From Engraulis encrasicolus (Eukaryota; Chordata; Actinopteri; Clupeiformes; Engraulidae), in contig NC_085869.1 of assembly GCF_034702125.1 (NCBI RefSeq), positions 50,055,697 to 50,119,696 of the forward strand: a stretch of 64,000 nucleotides of DNA, in the 5' to 3' direction. Below are positions 1 through 28,837 of this stretch, piece after piece. The position numbers were made by a program, and so were the translations under genes. Each line of letters begins with the position of its first letter. Position 1 is the first letter of the stretch. The notes under the pieces are model-generated. The model saw only the letters and a program-made list of their open reading frames with translations. It was not told where the DNA came from and did no database searches.

Positions 1-942
1 TCTCTAGTCAACTCACCACAACAACTTTCCTGGTCATCACCATACCTAATCACAAGTGAAACAAGGTCTGGAGACCTGCCTACTGTAAAGCCAGTAGGGG
101 GTGTGTGGTTTACAATTGACGACGACTGTTAATTGCTCGTTACAAGTGTCATTTGGCATGATACATAGCCCATAGCTAATCGTGTCAGCTGTATTCAAAC
201 AAACTGCAGTCATCGCCTTTCCATCCGTGCCTACTCTCTGATTAGAGCCCAAGATATGGAACCCTCTCTAAGTGATGGCATCCATGCTGTCTTTCAGATC
301 GGAACGACTGTGCAAAGCAGCATGGGATTTCCCAGGCTACCTAACAACAGCAGCTCTCCACAACCAGGATGAGCTATGTAGACCCCAGTGGATTCCACTG
401 TCATCTGTACTCAACAACAATGTCTGTGCTTTTTTTCCCCCACACACCAGAGAGGACTTCCCCTATGCATCTCCCATGTCTCCCACCTCCATCCCCATCT
501 CCAGGCAAGGATGCTAAGCCAACCCCTATGGTCGTCTGCCTCCCTAATCCTAATCAACAGGCTCCTGTCTTTGTATTTACATACACCAGAGAGCCACCCC
601 AGAGCACAAAGTGCAATCCCAGTGCTGATTCAAGAAGGCAATCAAACTCTCCCCTCTTCCCAATCAGCCTGCATTGTGAAGAGGGAAGAGTGGGCCGTGT
701 TGTGCTGTGCTGTGCTGTGTTGTGCTGTGTGGGCAGGGCAGGGCAGGGCAGGGTTGCAGGGTAGCAGGGCTCTGTTTTTCTACCCTCTCCTCTGTGTTTG
801 GAGACTCGTGTCTGGCTGATCCAGTCTGACAGGTGTCAGAAGGAAAAGCACTGGAGACTCTGGGGTCTAATTCCGATAAACAGACGGGTGGGTTAGTGAG
901 CGCCCACTCCCAGATTGTCTGCTTTTGATCAAGAGTAATCAG

Positions 943-1087
943 ACGCACACAAGCATGCACGCACACACACACACATACGCGCGATCGCACACGTACGTAT
1001 GCACATACACACACGCACAAGCATGCATACACACACACACACACAGACACAGACACAGACACAGACACAGACACAGACACAGACACA

Positions 1088-1129
<42 letters not shown>
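943..1129. repeat. (CA)n with (ACAGAC)n core
   Basis: Interrupted (CA)n enclosing about eight copies of ACAGAC at 1044-1091. Confidence 0.95.
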
Positions 1130-1130
<1 letters not shown>

Positions 1131-1536
1131 CAGAACAAAAGTTCACTCTCCCAAGAGTGAGGGCTAAAAAAAAAAGAGAGAGAGTGAGGCAAGGCCGGGG
1201 AATGGCAAAACAACAAACGACCATCAAACGCTTGAAATGTATTTTTTAAATATATATATACGTTTGATACAACGGCGCAGACAGAACACTGAAAAGAGCG
1301 TTGCACCATGCATGCGCCGTCAAGGGAATCCCTGGCTCGGTTCTAAATCGGGGTGAGCGGAAGCAGCTGGCTGGCTGCTACCCTTCATCTTCCTCTCTTC
1401 CTCATCCTCGGCGTTGAGTGTTGAAAGCTGGTGTGATTTTATTCTATCAAACGCCGCTGTTTGATCACTGCTCTGATGCCCTTGAACTCTTTCTGGAGTT
1501 TGACTTACTTGACAAACCCTCACGTCTCTCTGGCGG

Positions 1537-1566
1537 CCTGCCTGCCTGCCTGCCTGCCTGCCTGCC
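1537..1566. repeat. (CCTG)n
   Basis: About seven CCTG tetramers. Confidence 0.9.
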
Positions 1567-1618
1567 GAGCCCTGGTCCTACCGACCCAAATCCCTGTCGA
1601 GCCGCCGCACAAGCTTGT

Positions 1619-1765
<147 letters not shown>

Positions 1766-1945
1766 TCGACTGATGTTTGACGGCTGCGGAAACAAGCTGT
1801 GCAAAGTGAGTCAAAAACAATCCCCTCATCACCGGTTGCCAGTGTCTGTGCTGTGGGCTCGGGAGGATTTTAGTGAAAGCGCACTCAGAAAGAGGACACT
1901 GCCACCTGCTGGAGACAATAGGTATAATCCAAGGTGTGCGAGTTT

Positions 1946-1947
<2 letters not shown>

Positions 1948-2037
<90 letters not shown>
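1948..2037. repeat. (TG)n microsatellite
   Basis: ~90 bp uninterrupted. Confidence 0.95.
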
Positions 2038-2039
<2 letters not shown>

Positions 2040-2185
2040 ATGCAAATTTGTGTTTGTGTATGTGTCTCTATAGCACTTTGTTTCTCAAAATATCTTGAGG
2101 GAATCATTTTCAAATATGGCATGTAATATTGCAGTAATCATTTACACCTCTTACTTTGCATTCCAGTGTGTTTACTAGGAATGTG

Positions 2186-2291
<106 letters not shown>

Positions 2292-2400
2292 AGGTGTCTT
2301 GGGGAATTAATTTGCTGTGGTTCATACCACTGACATTTACAGGCTGGCTTATGTTGCATTAAACTCTGCATGTGATTTGTTGGTGTGTCGGTGTGTGTGT

Positions 2401-2634
<234 letters not shown>

Positions 2635-4614
2635 TGTGCACGCTCGTGTGTGTGTCTGCAGCAGACCTGTGGTGGTTAAGTGCTCTGAACCCCCCTGCTG
2701 ACTGGGTCGAATATCTCTGCAGTGGGGAGTGCATAAATCCACACACTTTATGGATTAAAATGCACCCCTTCTGATGACTCAGGCGTGGCTGTAAAACACT
2801 ACAAAATCCGTTGCCTAGGAAAATATGTGCTCCATATATGCCAGGCCAGGATATACCGGTTACATTTCACAGGTTTCTCCGGCGTGATTATAAAGCGCTT
2901 ACACTTCACTGCCTTACTACCCAGTGCTGTAGGTGCTTCTGATACAAGCTGAATAGGAGGGCATTGACATCCCTTGAGTCACAGCCCATACAAATTGAAA
3001 TCTCTGAGTTTGGAAAGTCTTTGTTGAAAATGGTGCAAACTTCAAACAGATGAACTCACATCACTTCAGGTGTTACATACAGTAACAGTCTCTAAGAACT
3101 ACAATGACATGTGTATTTGTAGCAAAAACAATAAACAGCACAGCCACACACAAAAAAGCCACGGTCGCACACTTGTGGAGACACACACAGCTTTGATTAC
3201 AGGGCATGTTTGGTGTTGCATTGTTTCAGTTATTTTCTGCAATGTCTGGATTTATTTCTATCTGGTGCATACGTTTCACCTTTGCCATTAATGATCTTGC
3301 ATTGGTGATGGTAGGGTTTGGACAATGCACAAAGCCTTCTCCAGCACATCCCAAAGATTCTCTGTGGTGGCCAATCCGCATAAAAAACCAATGTCCTGCT
3401 CTCCCTTAACCATTCTAGTACAATGACTTGCTTCTCATATATCAAACAACCATGTCAAAAGACACATACCCTGATCATGTGAAAGATCAATCATCATCAG
3501 CAATCATTGAAACGCTTGGTGTCAGCTTTTGGTTCAGCTACAGTACCGTATGTACTCAAAGAATGAGGATGGATGACAACATGAATGAAGTCTGAACAGG
3601 TACGTATTCCCATCAATACGTTTTTTTTTCCTTTTCTGATGACATGGGAATATTCAAAGAAGATTCAAAGAATGCCTAGATTCATAGGGCTTAAATTTTG
3701 AATGAATTTTGAATGAGCATATCTTGAATAGTTCAGGGAGCACGAGACAACATTTTTAAGCATGTAATAGCCATCACAGAGTCCAGACCCCAGCATCAGA
3801 AAGAATCTTTGGGATATTACAGCATTCAGTACCATCAGCACCATCATCAATACAAGATCTTGGTGACAACTTGGTGAAAAGGTGGAGAATTTAATATTTT
3901 AGCAGTTTACTCACAAATGCTGTCGTTTTCATTAATATTTACCACCCAACATCAAATTTCTAAGTGTCCATTGCGACTACTACACTACACATACACTACA
4001 CATACATGAAAAGGTGGATCTGCTCTGTTTCTGCCATTTTACACTTCCAGCAATAGGCTTTTTGGCTGCAGAACGTACTGTACTTTGGTCACACCAGTAA
4101 AATATTAATCAAAAGATCAAATTTGGGAATTTTTGGTAGACACTTTTTATGGGCAGGCTGTGTGTTTATAGCATGCACTAGTGGATGGACTTTCTTGAGC
4201 TACGTAACTTTAGCAGAAATTTTGAACACAACCTTCTGCCTACTAAAGTATATTTTTTTAAAGGCCAGCATTAATCATAACTGTCAATTGTCAAGTTACG
4301 CTACACATCCCACCCAGAAAATCCCGTCCTGTCCCACCCTTTTGTGGGAAAATAAACTGCTGGTGTGGCTTGAATGTGGAACAAGGTTGGTAGACAACAT
4401 TCACATCACCATTTACTTAAGAAACTGAGGTTAATGCAGTTCTCCTACAATGCGGCTCTCAATGTGAATTTATTATGCAGTGATTGTTATATTACAGGCT
4501 TGTCTCACATGGTTTTTAAGACTGTCATCCAGTTGACAATGCAGCCCTTACATAACCCAACTAGACACTGCGTTCTTTTTCTGACTAATGCTTTTGTCTG
4601 ACAATGATCCTGCT

Positions 4615-5110
4615 GCCATAACATTAGAGGAGGGGAAAGGGCTGGGGCTTCAATCACGGACAATGTGCAGGGCATGCCAAATAGTTTTTTGGGTCGGACT
4701 ATTATGTCAGGTGAAAATAATAAATAAATAAATCCGGCAGTTGTTTGGGAAAAAAAGCCCCCCTATCCACCTCATTAAAAGGAATATGATTTTCCTTCTC
4801 AATTGGTATCTTCTAATGCAGTTTTACATTATCGGAATAGGGTTCTTTGTGACGGCGGGAAAAAAATGAAATATATGGAAGATTAGCAATGGATGGCTTA
4901 ATGAAATTACTTTTTTTATAACCCAAAGTCAAGCAGATAACCTTGCTCTCTCTAGTCTTTTGTGGGGGAAAAATGCCGGAAATATTTGCAATGACGCGCA
5001 ATGTTTGATGCTTTGTCAGAATAACGTGTGCCTTTTCTCAAGCGAAGGTTACCTTTCTACCTTGCTGTTTATGTGGCTCCTTTGTTTTCTCTTTCACATT
5101 AAATGTCAAA
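4615..5110. promoter_or_regulatory. Candidate conserved non-coding block in slc49a4 intron 2
   Basis: Repeat-free AT-rich stretch with CATTAAAAGG, TTTACATTATCGG and CAATGGATGGCTTAATG-type motifs; enhancer-like in texture only. Confidence 0.2.
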
Positions 5111-5805
5111 AGAAAAGAAAAGAGCGAGGCAATGACAGTTTGCGAACACAACTCCTACCGTAATAAAACTGAATATGATAAAACAAATAATAATACCATA
5201 ATAAAAAAGGTGGAAATGGGCAGCAGGCCCCACGAGTATGTTTGAAAGATGTTTTAAAATGGCTCCCCAAATCTCAGGAGGGGGAACGTTGTCCTTTTCT
5301 GTCCCTTTGAGTCTGCCTGCCATTGTGACTGAGCTGTCATGTGAATGGAGCACCGCTGCCACTGTAGTAGAAATGTGTGTCATGAAGAATGAGCAACAAT
5401 AGCACTCGCTAGAAAAAGAAAATACTGTTCTTAAATGGTGAGCCTTCATTTGAAAAAAAAGAGAAAAGAAATGAAGGGAAAAAAGAAGAAAAGAGAATTC
5501 ATTTTGTTGGCAAGGCTGTTACTTTCTTGATTCTGGTCTCTGTGTGCACGCCACAAACAACAAACACACCCCCTGGAGGCCCGAGTCTTGTCGCTGTATT
5601 TCCTGAATGCTAGCATTGGAATTATTGTACGTTCCCCCTGCACACAATGCATCAGAGCCGACGATAAGACTATTCAGGCTGAAAATATGTGTATAATAAT
5701 AACAAGAAAGGAGAAAAGAACCTACTGTACACTGTGCGCGCCGTTTCTCAGTGTTGGAGGAGGATGGGTTCAGCGTGGCTCAGGTGGTTCATGGTGAAAG
5801 CTGGG

Positions 5806-5916
<111 letters not shown>

Positions 5917-5931
5917 AAAAGAGAGCCTTAC

Positions 5932-6025
5932 CATCTCCTAAGCTGCAGGTCTATGACGGGCACCGAGCGCATGGCTGAGCCGATCATCATGAAGAAGGCG
6001 GAGAGCAGTAGAGAGGCCCTCAGAC
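5932..6025 (-). CDS. slc49a4: slc49a4 coding exon 2
   Basis: 94 bp, entered in phase 1 and left in phase 2. Acceptor TGCAG, donor GTAAGG. It encodes TM2 ([15 protein letters not shown]) and [12 protein letters not shown], matching the human RCIPISDLILKRR stretch. A ~105-bp (CA)n tract on this strand begins about 18 bases after the donor. Confidence 0.93.
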
Positions 6026-9000
6026 CTGCACAACACACAACACAACATGGAGCAGTTAGCAATCTCAACACACTCACAACACACTCGTACCCATATGTGA
6101 CAAACACAACATGGAGCAGTTAGCAATCTAAACACAACGGCGTCACCCATATGTGACAAACACAACATGGACTCAGTTACGCCAGGGACACATACATGCT
6201 AATTTGGCTGAGCAAAGCGAACTTCGCCATTCATACCTATGACGGGGGCAAGGGCAAGCAAACAGGAGTGAAGCAAAGCGAAAATATTCAAACAAGTTTA
6301 ATATTATGCAAATCAGGAGCGAATATTGCTTGTAACGTCCAGTCAAATCAACAACGTATATGTTTCATTCCATTTGATTCGCGGCGACAATCTGCTGACG
6401 GTTGAGCGGCCAGAATGGAACACTGAATTTTGCCTCCCTTCGCTCCACTCATTTCGCCGGCATGTGTCCCTGGCGTTAGCCAACACACTCTCCACCCATA
6501 CGCCACATTGGACTTGGACATTTGGATGATACACAGTACAAATGTTTTCCCATATTACCACCCAATGTAATATTTCAAATCAGGTTGTGTTCAGCCCTAA
6601 TGGACATAGCCTACAGGGACCTGGCATAGTCCTCTAGACATCTGGGGTGTCTAATGTCAATGAACATGCAGATGTCAACAGGCATATTGCACATGATCAA
6701 AGCATGTCAACTACAGTCATGGATGCATTGCATTCTGGATTGAACATGTTGCATGATGGCCAGATGGTCCAGATGGGTTATGCCAGACGGGCCCCTAAGG
6801 GTGTGAAGATATCACCAAAATTTGACCATGTCATATGAACTGAAACCCCCTGGGAGATCAGATGATTGCAAGGACAGACACTTGCAGGCAAACCTAATGA
6901 AGTTGCTTCAATACAACTTCAAGGTACTGGCTGAAGCCTGATTGGTGATGAGACTGCCCTGGTTGGTAAAATATTCCCCTAGGCCTGTGCTTTGTCTGAA
7001 CTCCCCCAAATGAACTCTCTGTGTGCCCCATTACAATCCCCTGCTCCCTCCCTAGCCTGTACCCCAGGGTACCACGTGGCATCCGAATAATTTGCCAGAG
7101 ACTGGGAAAGGACAAGCCTAGTCGTGATATGAATAAATAATAAATAATTGTGGGCACTATTGCAGTTTATCATAGTTCATCACAGCCACCTCTGTTGTGA
7201 CCAGAAGTTCTCGTTAAAATAGGACAGATGCATCAAGTGACTTGAAATAAAACACATTTTATGCCAGCTCTATCCAGACCACATTTATGAGAGGCATGAA
7301 TGGTGGATGAGGGTGATGCGGCATGTGATAACACTGTGATATAATAACAACACTGTTGGTGTGGCACTGTTATAAAGCACTGATATGAGCACGAGGGTAG
7401 CTATGGTGAGTACTACCTATGGTGTAGGATCTCTGACTTATCTGTGGAAGAAGAACCAAACCAAACAGCGAGACATATGATGCCATGAAAGAGAAAACAT
7501 GGGATTTCTGGCCTCTTGCCTTTGGTTTTTGTGGTTAATAGTGTGGATAGGGTTGGTAGTTTAGAGCACTTTCTAAAGTTCAATGCAAAAACTAAAATAT
7601 CATGTACAGACAGTGTAAATGTATAACTTATCCTTTCCCAGAAAAGAGAACAGGAAGAACTTGACACATAAGCCAAAGACTCTGTGTTCAATGATCAGTT
7701 AAAACTACTGCAGTGCTTCACAAAGTGTCTGTGTGCAGTGGAAGTGCCATTTTCAAAACTTCCCTACAGGCACGTCAAATATTCACATTTTTGCTCTCAT
7801 TTAAGCCGTGTCAAAGTGTTCCTAAGGAAGGGGTCTTAAAACTAAAATGTGATGGGTGTCAATTTCAGCTGCCTCGTCTCAGCTTAATTGTGACTTAATG
7901 GAACATCAGACTCCCTTTGGCACATTAGACTACAGACAACCCATCCTTTAAAATAATTACATCTCCCCAATTAGCCAAGTCTATTCTTCTAATTAAACAT
8001 CCACAATTAGGCTAAGTCTCTCTACAGACATGGTTTCATTCTGAATATCAAACTTTCACGCAGCGTTTCATTCTGAATATCAAACTTTCACGCAGCGTTT
8101 CATTCTGAATATCAAACTTTCACACAAATCAAGTCCCGCTTCCTCTCATACACACATCCTGTCTCCTGTGAACCACAGAGGGTGCCAGTTGGTTCTCCAA
8201 ACTAACATCCTTTCCCCTGTCCTCCGTGTCAACTTGGGTGAAGTCAGTTTTATATACTGGACATGGACATTCATCTGATAGGCCTATTTAAAATATATGT
8301 TGTCAATCTGAAAAATAACACTTGTTGTTAACCAGCATTGAAACAGGGATACATTTCCTCATGTGCCAAAAGGCTTCATTTCTTTCCCAGACAAGTTCAA
8401 TCAAGTTTGCAGCTTGAATGTCAAATGGATGTCCAGGGTTTCCTTCAGCCACTTTACTGTTAAGGTGCCCACTTTGACAAGAAACACCTTCCACCTTGAC
8501 TGTGTACGATTTTAATTTCTGAAGTTGCTTTACCAAAAACACTGTACACTTTTATGGCTTTCAGATCATATTTCACATGAACGGGTACAACATTTGCACA
8601 CCTTTTCAGTAATAACCTTGTCCTTGACCAAACTTAAATAAAAATCTGTAGGAAACACTGATACAACACAAAACTTGTTTTACCAAAGTAGACAAAAACT
8701 AGCCTGGTCCTGACCATCCCATAATACTACCATCTCATTTCGTATTAATGTAGGATGGCGCACGAGGCTAGACAAGAACGGCAGGGGAAAGAGGAAAGGC
8801 CAGTAGTTTGGAGTAATGACTTTCACAGAGAGAAAAGGCTTCCACTTCCTGTCTGTCCTCCATCCTCTGGCCATGTGAGAGTCTCGTCAGTGGGGTATGC
8901 CTAAAGCTGACGAAGGACTTCCCGCTTTCTCTCAACCTCACATGTTTCCAGCAAGACACTCTCGTTCGCTGTCACGTCAGGTTTCACAACTAATCTAGAA

Positions 9001-11963
9001 GTAGGATAAAGTATCATCAAATACTAGCCTATTTCCTGAATTCTCGGAATGCTGTCTGACCACGTAACACCTTGTAAATCAGAGAAAGTTAACTTAAGCC
9101 TTAACAGGATTTTGACGAAATTTTGTGGAGTTGTTGGAAATGACAAAAGGAATAGGTGATTACATGTTGGTGGTGATCCGGATCACGATCCAGATCCAGG
9201 ATCCAGGAAGATTCTTCACCATTGTGGGATAGGGCGAATTTTGACATTCTAATTTCTAACTCCACAAAACAATGCAGAAAGACTTGTCAAAAAATAGGGT
9301 GAAACATCGTCAAATGTTCTAATCAAACAGCTTCTTTGGCGGAGGTCTGCACTCTCTGAGTGGATTTCTAGTTTTTAATAAAATTTGTTCTTTCTTGTTT
9401 TTTTTTTCTTTTTCGGTGAGGAATCTCCGACTGCCAAAGTCAGCATGTCAACCTCAAGCACATTAAATGGGCCCTCTCTAAGAGTAGGTCACACTTGAGT
9501 TTATCAGTCCTCCTTAGCCTCAAAGTACTCTTAAGCTCTCTCTCCCTCTCCCTCTTTCTCTCCCTCACTGGCTTAAATGCCACTTGCTTAAGGGCAATGA
9601 CAGGGCCAGACTTGAGTGAATCCACAAGTCTACTCAGCCTTAAGGGCATACAGGTCATTTTCTTTTGGCCCTCTGGATTGCTCTAGGCCACATTTGAATT
9701 CAATTTTGAACCAACTTTAAGGCACTTTCTTACTCTACACTACCCTACACGTTTAGCGTAAATGTGCAGACCTACCACTATTAAGCTCAGGTCAATTTCA
9801 ATTAGGCAAACCACTTCCTATGAAAAAAAACTACGGAGTAATGACACCATAATGGGTATCTCTTACTGTAAACACTGAAAAAACACCCATCAACTAAGTT
9901 ATGTAACTTCTTTTAACATCTGGGACATTAACAGATGTGTTGTTGACTCGGCTACGATTCCATGAATGATGTTTTTTTCACCCACGTCCATTAACTAATA
10001 TTTTACGGTGCTAAATACTTGCATTGTTCTTGTTGTTTGTTTTCCCCCCGACTGATCGGAAAAAAATGGCCAAATGGTGTCCATTCAATCTGCATCCAAA
10101 CGTAATAACATCAAGACTGGTAAATTGCATTACGTAGTCATGACAAATGGCATGGTTGCCAAGATATCGAATAATGTCATACTGGAGCTAAAAAACACAC
10201 ACATACAACAACAACAACAACACTGATGCTGGCAAGGTAGAGAGTAGTGATGTGAAAATGGGGCAATCCTAGCTACAACACACCGAATGTTATTAAATGT
10301 TTTCTCTGTGACGGGTGCATTGAGTGTAAGGGCGCCGGAGCGAGTTTTAAAGTGGTGCATTTTTTATTCATTCTTTATTTCTTGACAATGTTACTGCTGC
10401 TTCACTCATTTGTCTGCAGTTGAAGTTGACTAAGCCTCATTTAGGGAGTCCAAAAGTGGGGGTGTAAATGCACCACCGCATCCCCCTTTCCAGCACCGAT
10501 GATCGAGTGCACAATACCACAGAGACCTTAATATCACTCACTCCCATACATTTTTTACACATGAGGTTTTCAAATGGCTGGTTCAGTAGTGAACCAGGAT
10601 GAGCTAACCTTGAGGTCGCAGTAAATCAGCTAATAGAAGAGCCTGGAATACTCATTTTCTTAATTGAATGACACCAGCAGGCTTCGTATTAGCAGGCTTA
10701 CCTCTTCCTGTAGGTTAACTAAACCAGGTTTATCACTTAACCATGCTGTTCCAATACCCCTTTATTATTTATATACAAAACAAAATAGTGCCACAACGTA
10801 CGTACACAGTGAACCATTTTACCTGTGTGAGTGACAGGCAGAGGTCACATGTGTTATGTACACAATATAAGGTGTGGTGGCTGAAGAAGATTACATAGCC
10901 TGCATTGTAATGTCCATAAAGTAGGCCAAAGGCGTATCACGTAACAATTCCTTTGGTTTAGTAGTGTATGTTTTCAGTGGCTTATACAATATAAATCTGT
11001 GATCAAAGTTTTTGTTGTTGCTCTTGTTACTGTTATTGCTGTACAATGCTGATTGTGGTAACATTTGATGGCATCAAATCCAAGATGACACCTGACAGGC
11101 ATCAGCTGACTCACTGTCATGTGTTGGAGACAATTTGTTTTGGCAAACTGTTAGTGTCAGACCAGGAGCCTTGGTTGCTGTGAAGAATGGAATGCCAATG
11201 ACGTGTCCAGTCTTGTCCTCATCTTACCAGACACTTCACCTGCCCTTGAATACACAGATGTGCCAGTAGCACTGATAAAATGATTGTCATCAATGTAGGC
11301 GCTCTGTTGTATATTCATCAACCATCAGTTTTTGTGCTTTCACCAATTATGGCAGCTTCAAAGACTGTGACAAAAACTTTACAGCCCTATTCAGTTTTAA
11401 CTCTTAGATCACTGCCTTGCTTGACAATGAAGATCAGCTACATTGTACCCAAATTAACCAGTTTCTCCATCATTTGGAGTTCTTGGAACCCATGTGCTGC
11501 TGAACATTTTGTTCCTCCAAGATCTCTTCCACATAGATGTGATCAATGCAACACCTGTCACACAACAGATAAACGGCTAAGCATAATTTTGCGTAAGGGT
11601 TAATTTAGTAGGGTAAATGGAGGCATACTGTCGCCGTATAGTAACGTAAACAAACAAAACAAACTCACCCTTTTTGTCCATTAGCCACATAAACAACAGC
11701 CAAGGCAAGAAGCCCACGGGTCCCCACAGGACCAGAACTGCGATGTCTGTCGAGGAAAAACTGAACGCCTGCTTGGCAGATATCTGTATTGGTCCCCAAG
11801 TGTTCCATACCATTCCTTGCATGAACCCACACAACGAAAACAGGGTCAGTACCAGCCATCTTCGCCCATAGACTCTGCTGTAGACAGGCTGTATGCTAGT
11901 CTCTGTCTGAGTTGGAACGAGCAGGGGCTCCCTTTCTCCCTCTGTGCTCTCGGTGGCACCCAT
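5932..11963 (-). CDS. slc49a4: slc49a4 (dirc2), lysosomal MFS transporter, N-terminal part (2 coding exons in window)
   Basis: Two minus-strand exons (11669-11963 and 5932-6025) join in phase and encode the first ~130 residues of SLC49A4/DIRC2, a 12-TM major facilitator protein of the lysosomal membrane. What is seen: an acidic N-terminus with a dileucine sorting motif EREPLL (residues 10-15), at the position where human DIRC2 carries its lysosomal dileucine; then the first membrane segment ([14 protein letters not shown], from about residue 34), the family motif VWNTWGPIQ and the loop MDKKG that starts the MFS A-motif. Exon 2 continues [14 protein letters not shown] as in the human protein. 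The start is fixed by an in-frame TAA directly before the ATG. Exon 3 onward is not found between 1 and 5931, so the gene is truncated by the window edge. It is divergently paired with hspbap1. Confidence 0.95.
6042..6176. repeat. ~65-bp imperfect tandem repeat
   Basis: The phrases ACAACATGGAGCAGTTAGCAATCT and CCCATATGTGACAAACACAA recur two to three times. Confidence 0.8.
6180..6475. mobile_element. PIF/Harbinger-like MITE, 296 bp
   Basis: Terminal inverted repeats CGCCAGGGACACAT and ATGTGTCCCTGGCG, flanked on both sides by TTA (6177-6179 and 6476-6478), the 3-bp target duplication of the PIF/Harbinger group. No transposase. Confidence 0.8.
8034..8122. repeat. 32-bp tandem repeat, 2.8 copies
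   Basis: Unit begins TTTCATTCTGAATATCAAAC; first two copies identical. Confidence 0.95.
9095..9372. repeat. Interspersed fish repeat (unclassified)
   Basis: Contains GATCCGGATCACGATC and GGCGGAGGTCTGCACTCT, phrases I recognise from a dispersed fish repeat family. Classification uncertain. Confidence 0.5.
11669..11963 (-). CDS. slc49a4: slc49a4 coding exon 1
   Basis: Ninety-eight codons plus one base, from ATG (11961-11963) to donor GTGAGT. It encodes the dileucine motif and TM1. The codon immediately before the ATG is TAA in the same frame. Confidence 0.95.
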
Positions 11964-12238
11964 TTAATCGGCTTCGATGTCGTGTCAAGCAATGTCTTTG
12001 GTAAACTTGATGTTTATTTCCGACGACAGGAGAAAAAATGAGCAGGATTTTGAAACGCTCTCAGCGGAACCGAGAAAACAAAAACAACCGCTACCATAAC
12101 CACAATTGAAACTTAACTGCGCATGCTTGCCCAGAGCGGAAGTGACCACTCTTGAATGAAACTGGGACGCTTGTTTCGCCATGTTGGATTCGTCTTGTGT
12201 TTGTAATGTACACATATCTGGAACTGCGAAGAGCCAAG

Positions 12239-12286
12239 ATGTCGCCTGATTCCAAGTATCTCATTTCCTTTCAGAAAAAGAGTTGA
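12239..12286 (+). other. Possible uORF in the hspbap1 5' leader
   Basis: A 15-codon ORF plus stop in the presumed non-coding first exon (ATG at 12239). It ends seven bases before the possible donor at 12294. It is only a uORF if transcription starts upstream of 12239, which is inferred. Confidence 0.3.
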
Positions 12287-12289
12287 AGC

Positions 12290-12297
12290 TCACGTGA
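12290..12297. promoter_or_regulatory. TCACGTGA palindrome (MiT/TFE-type E-box)
   Basis: This is a perfect match to the core recognised by TFEB/MITF/TFE3 in CLEAR-type lysosomal promoters, about 330 bp upstream of the start codon of a lysosomal membrane protein. The same bases also read as CAC|GTGAGT, a good 5' splice site for a non-coding first exon of hspbap1, so the function is open. Confidence 0.45.
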
Positions 12298-12896
12298 GTT
12301 TTGTTTACTAGGCGGTGGAACGTTCTGTTCACTCAAGTTCCCCGAGCTCGAACGTATATTCACACGTGCAGAGTAATGTGAGCAGTGGGTCAAGTTTCAC
12401 CCATAAAGGGTTCCCCTTCTCTTTTGTGTTGAGGTGTAGTCGCGTGATTTAAGTTGATTTGGGGAAGACGATGCACACACCAACTTTCAAAAGGATTGTA
12501 GAAGGGTGCCGTTGCATATGGACGTTTGTGCATTTCTTAGCTTAGGCCTACTTTCAAGTTCACGTGTTCAGCTGGCCAACATAGCCCCATACAAGGTGAA
12601 GAGCAGCTGTTCAAGGAGACAATGTTTTAGGTTAACAGATGCAACTGTAATCAGTCTCCATGACTTCGCAATGTTGCGATTTGCAACTTCAGTGAATCCA
12701 TTACAATATTTACCTAATAATCCAGGCTATGCTAAGTGCCCAACCACTGCTACAACTTTTCTATATCAGTGAGTGCCTGTTTTGCAACAGTGGGATAGGC
12801 TCAATTCTCTAATATACAACTGCACTACGAGCGTTTCCAAATTCAGGTTTTTACCATTTATCATTATCATTAGGTCTCCTGGGATAGGGCAATGTC

Positions 12897-28614
<15,718 letters not shown>

Positions 28615-28683
28615 ACTATATCACTTCTTCCTTTACATTGGACATTGGAGTACACATGCAGATGTTTTTCTACACATTTTTCT

Positions 28684-28689
28684 AATAAA
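28684..28689 (+). terminator. hspbap1 poly(A) signal AATAAA
   Basis: Canonical hexamer 70 bases after the stop codon, which would give a very short 3'UTR. Later hexamers could also be used. Confidence 0.75.
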
Positions 28690-28837
28690 ATCATTAATGT
28701 CCATAATTGTCCAATGTTAAGAAATGTTTTGTTTCTCTTTGTTTTGTTTTAGGATATGCAACTGGAATAGGTTTGTTAAATATTCGTTTAATTGTTACTT
28801 GGATTATGTTGTTAACTACTGTATGAAGGGTGGTTAT

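Larger units (their letters stand above)
6026..11668 (-). other. slc49a4 intron 1
   Basis: 5.6 kb intron containing a ~65-bp tandem repeat, a TTA-flanked MITE, a 32-bp tandem repeat and one fish interspersed repeat. From 9400 to 11660 I see no structure beyond ordinary AT-rich sequence. Confidence 0.85.
11990..12300. promoter_or_regulatory. Bidirectional promoter between slc49a4 and hspbap1
   Basis: The slc49a4 ATG (11963, minus) and the first hspbap1 coding exon (12897, plus) point away from each other. The span holds an ETS-type core GCGGAAGTGA (12136-12145), a YY1-like CGCCATGTTGG (12177-12187) and a palindromic E-box TCACGTGA (12290-12297). No clear TATA box is seen. ETS plus YY1 sites without TATA are usual for housekeeping divergent promoters. 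Transcription start sites are inferred, not seen. Confidence 0.6.

Noticed and set aside
8034..8122. CRISPR-like repeat array
   Set aside because: The 32-bp units are directly adjacent without spacers, in a vertebrate intron.
9495..9686. Short ORFs around the CT-rich stretch at 9540-9570
   Set aside because: No homology and no splice context; chance frames in slc49a4 intron 1.
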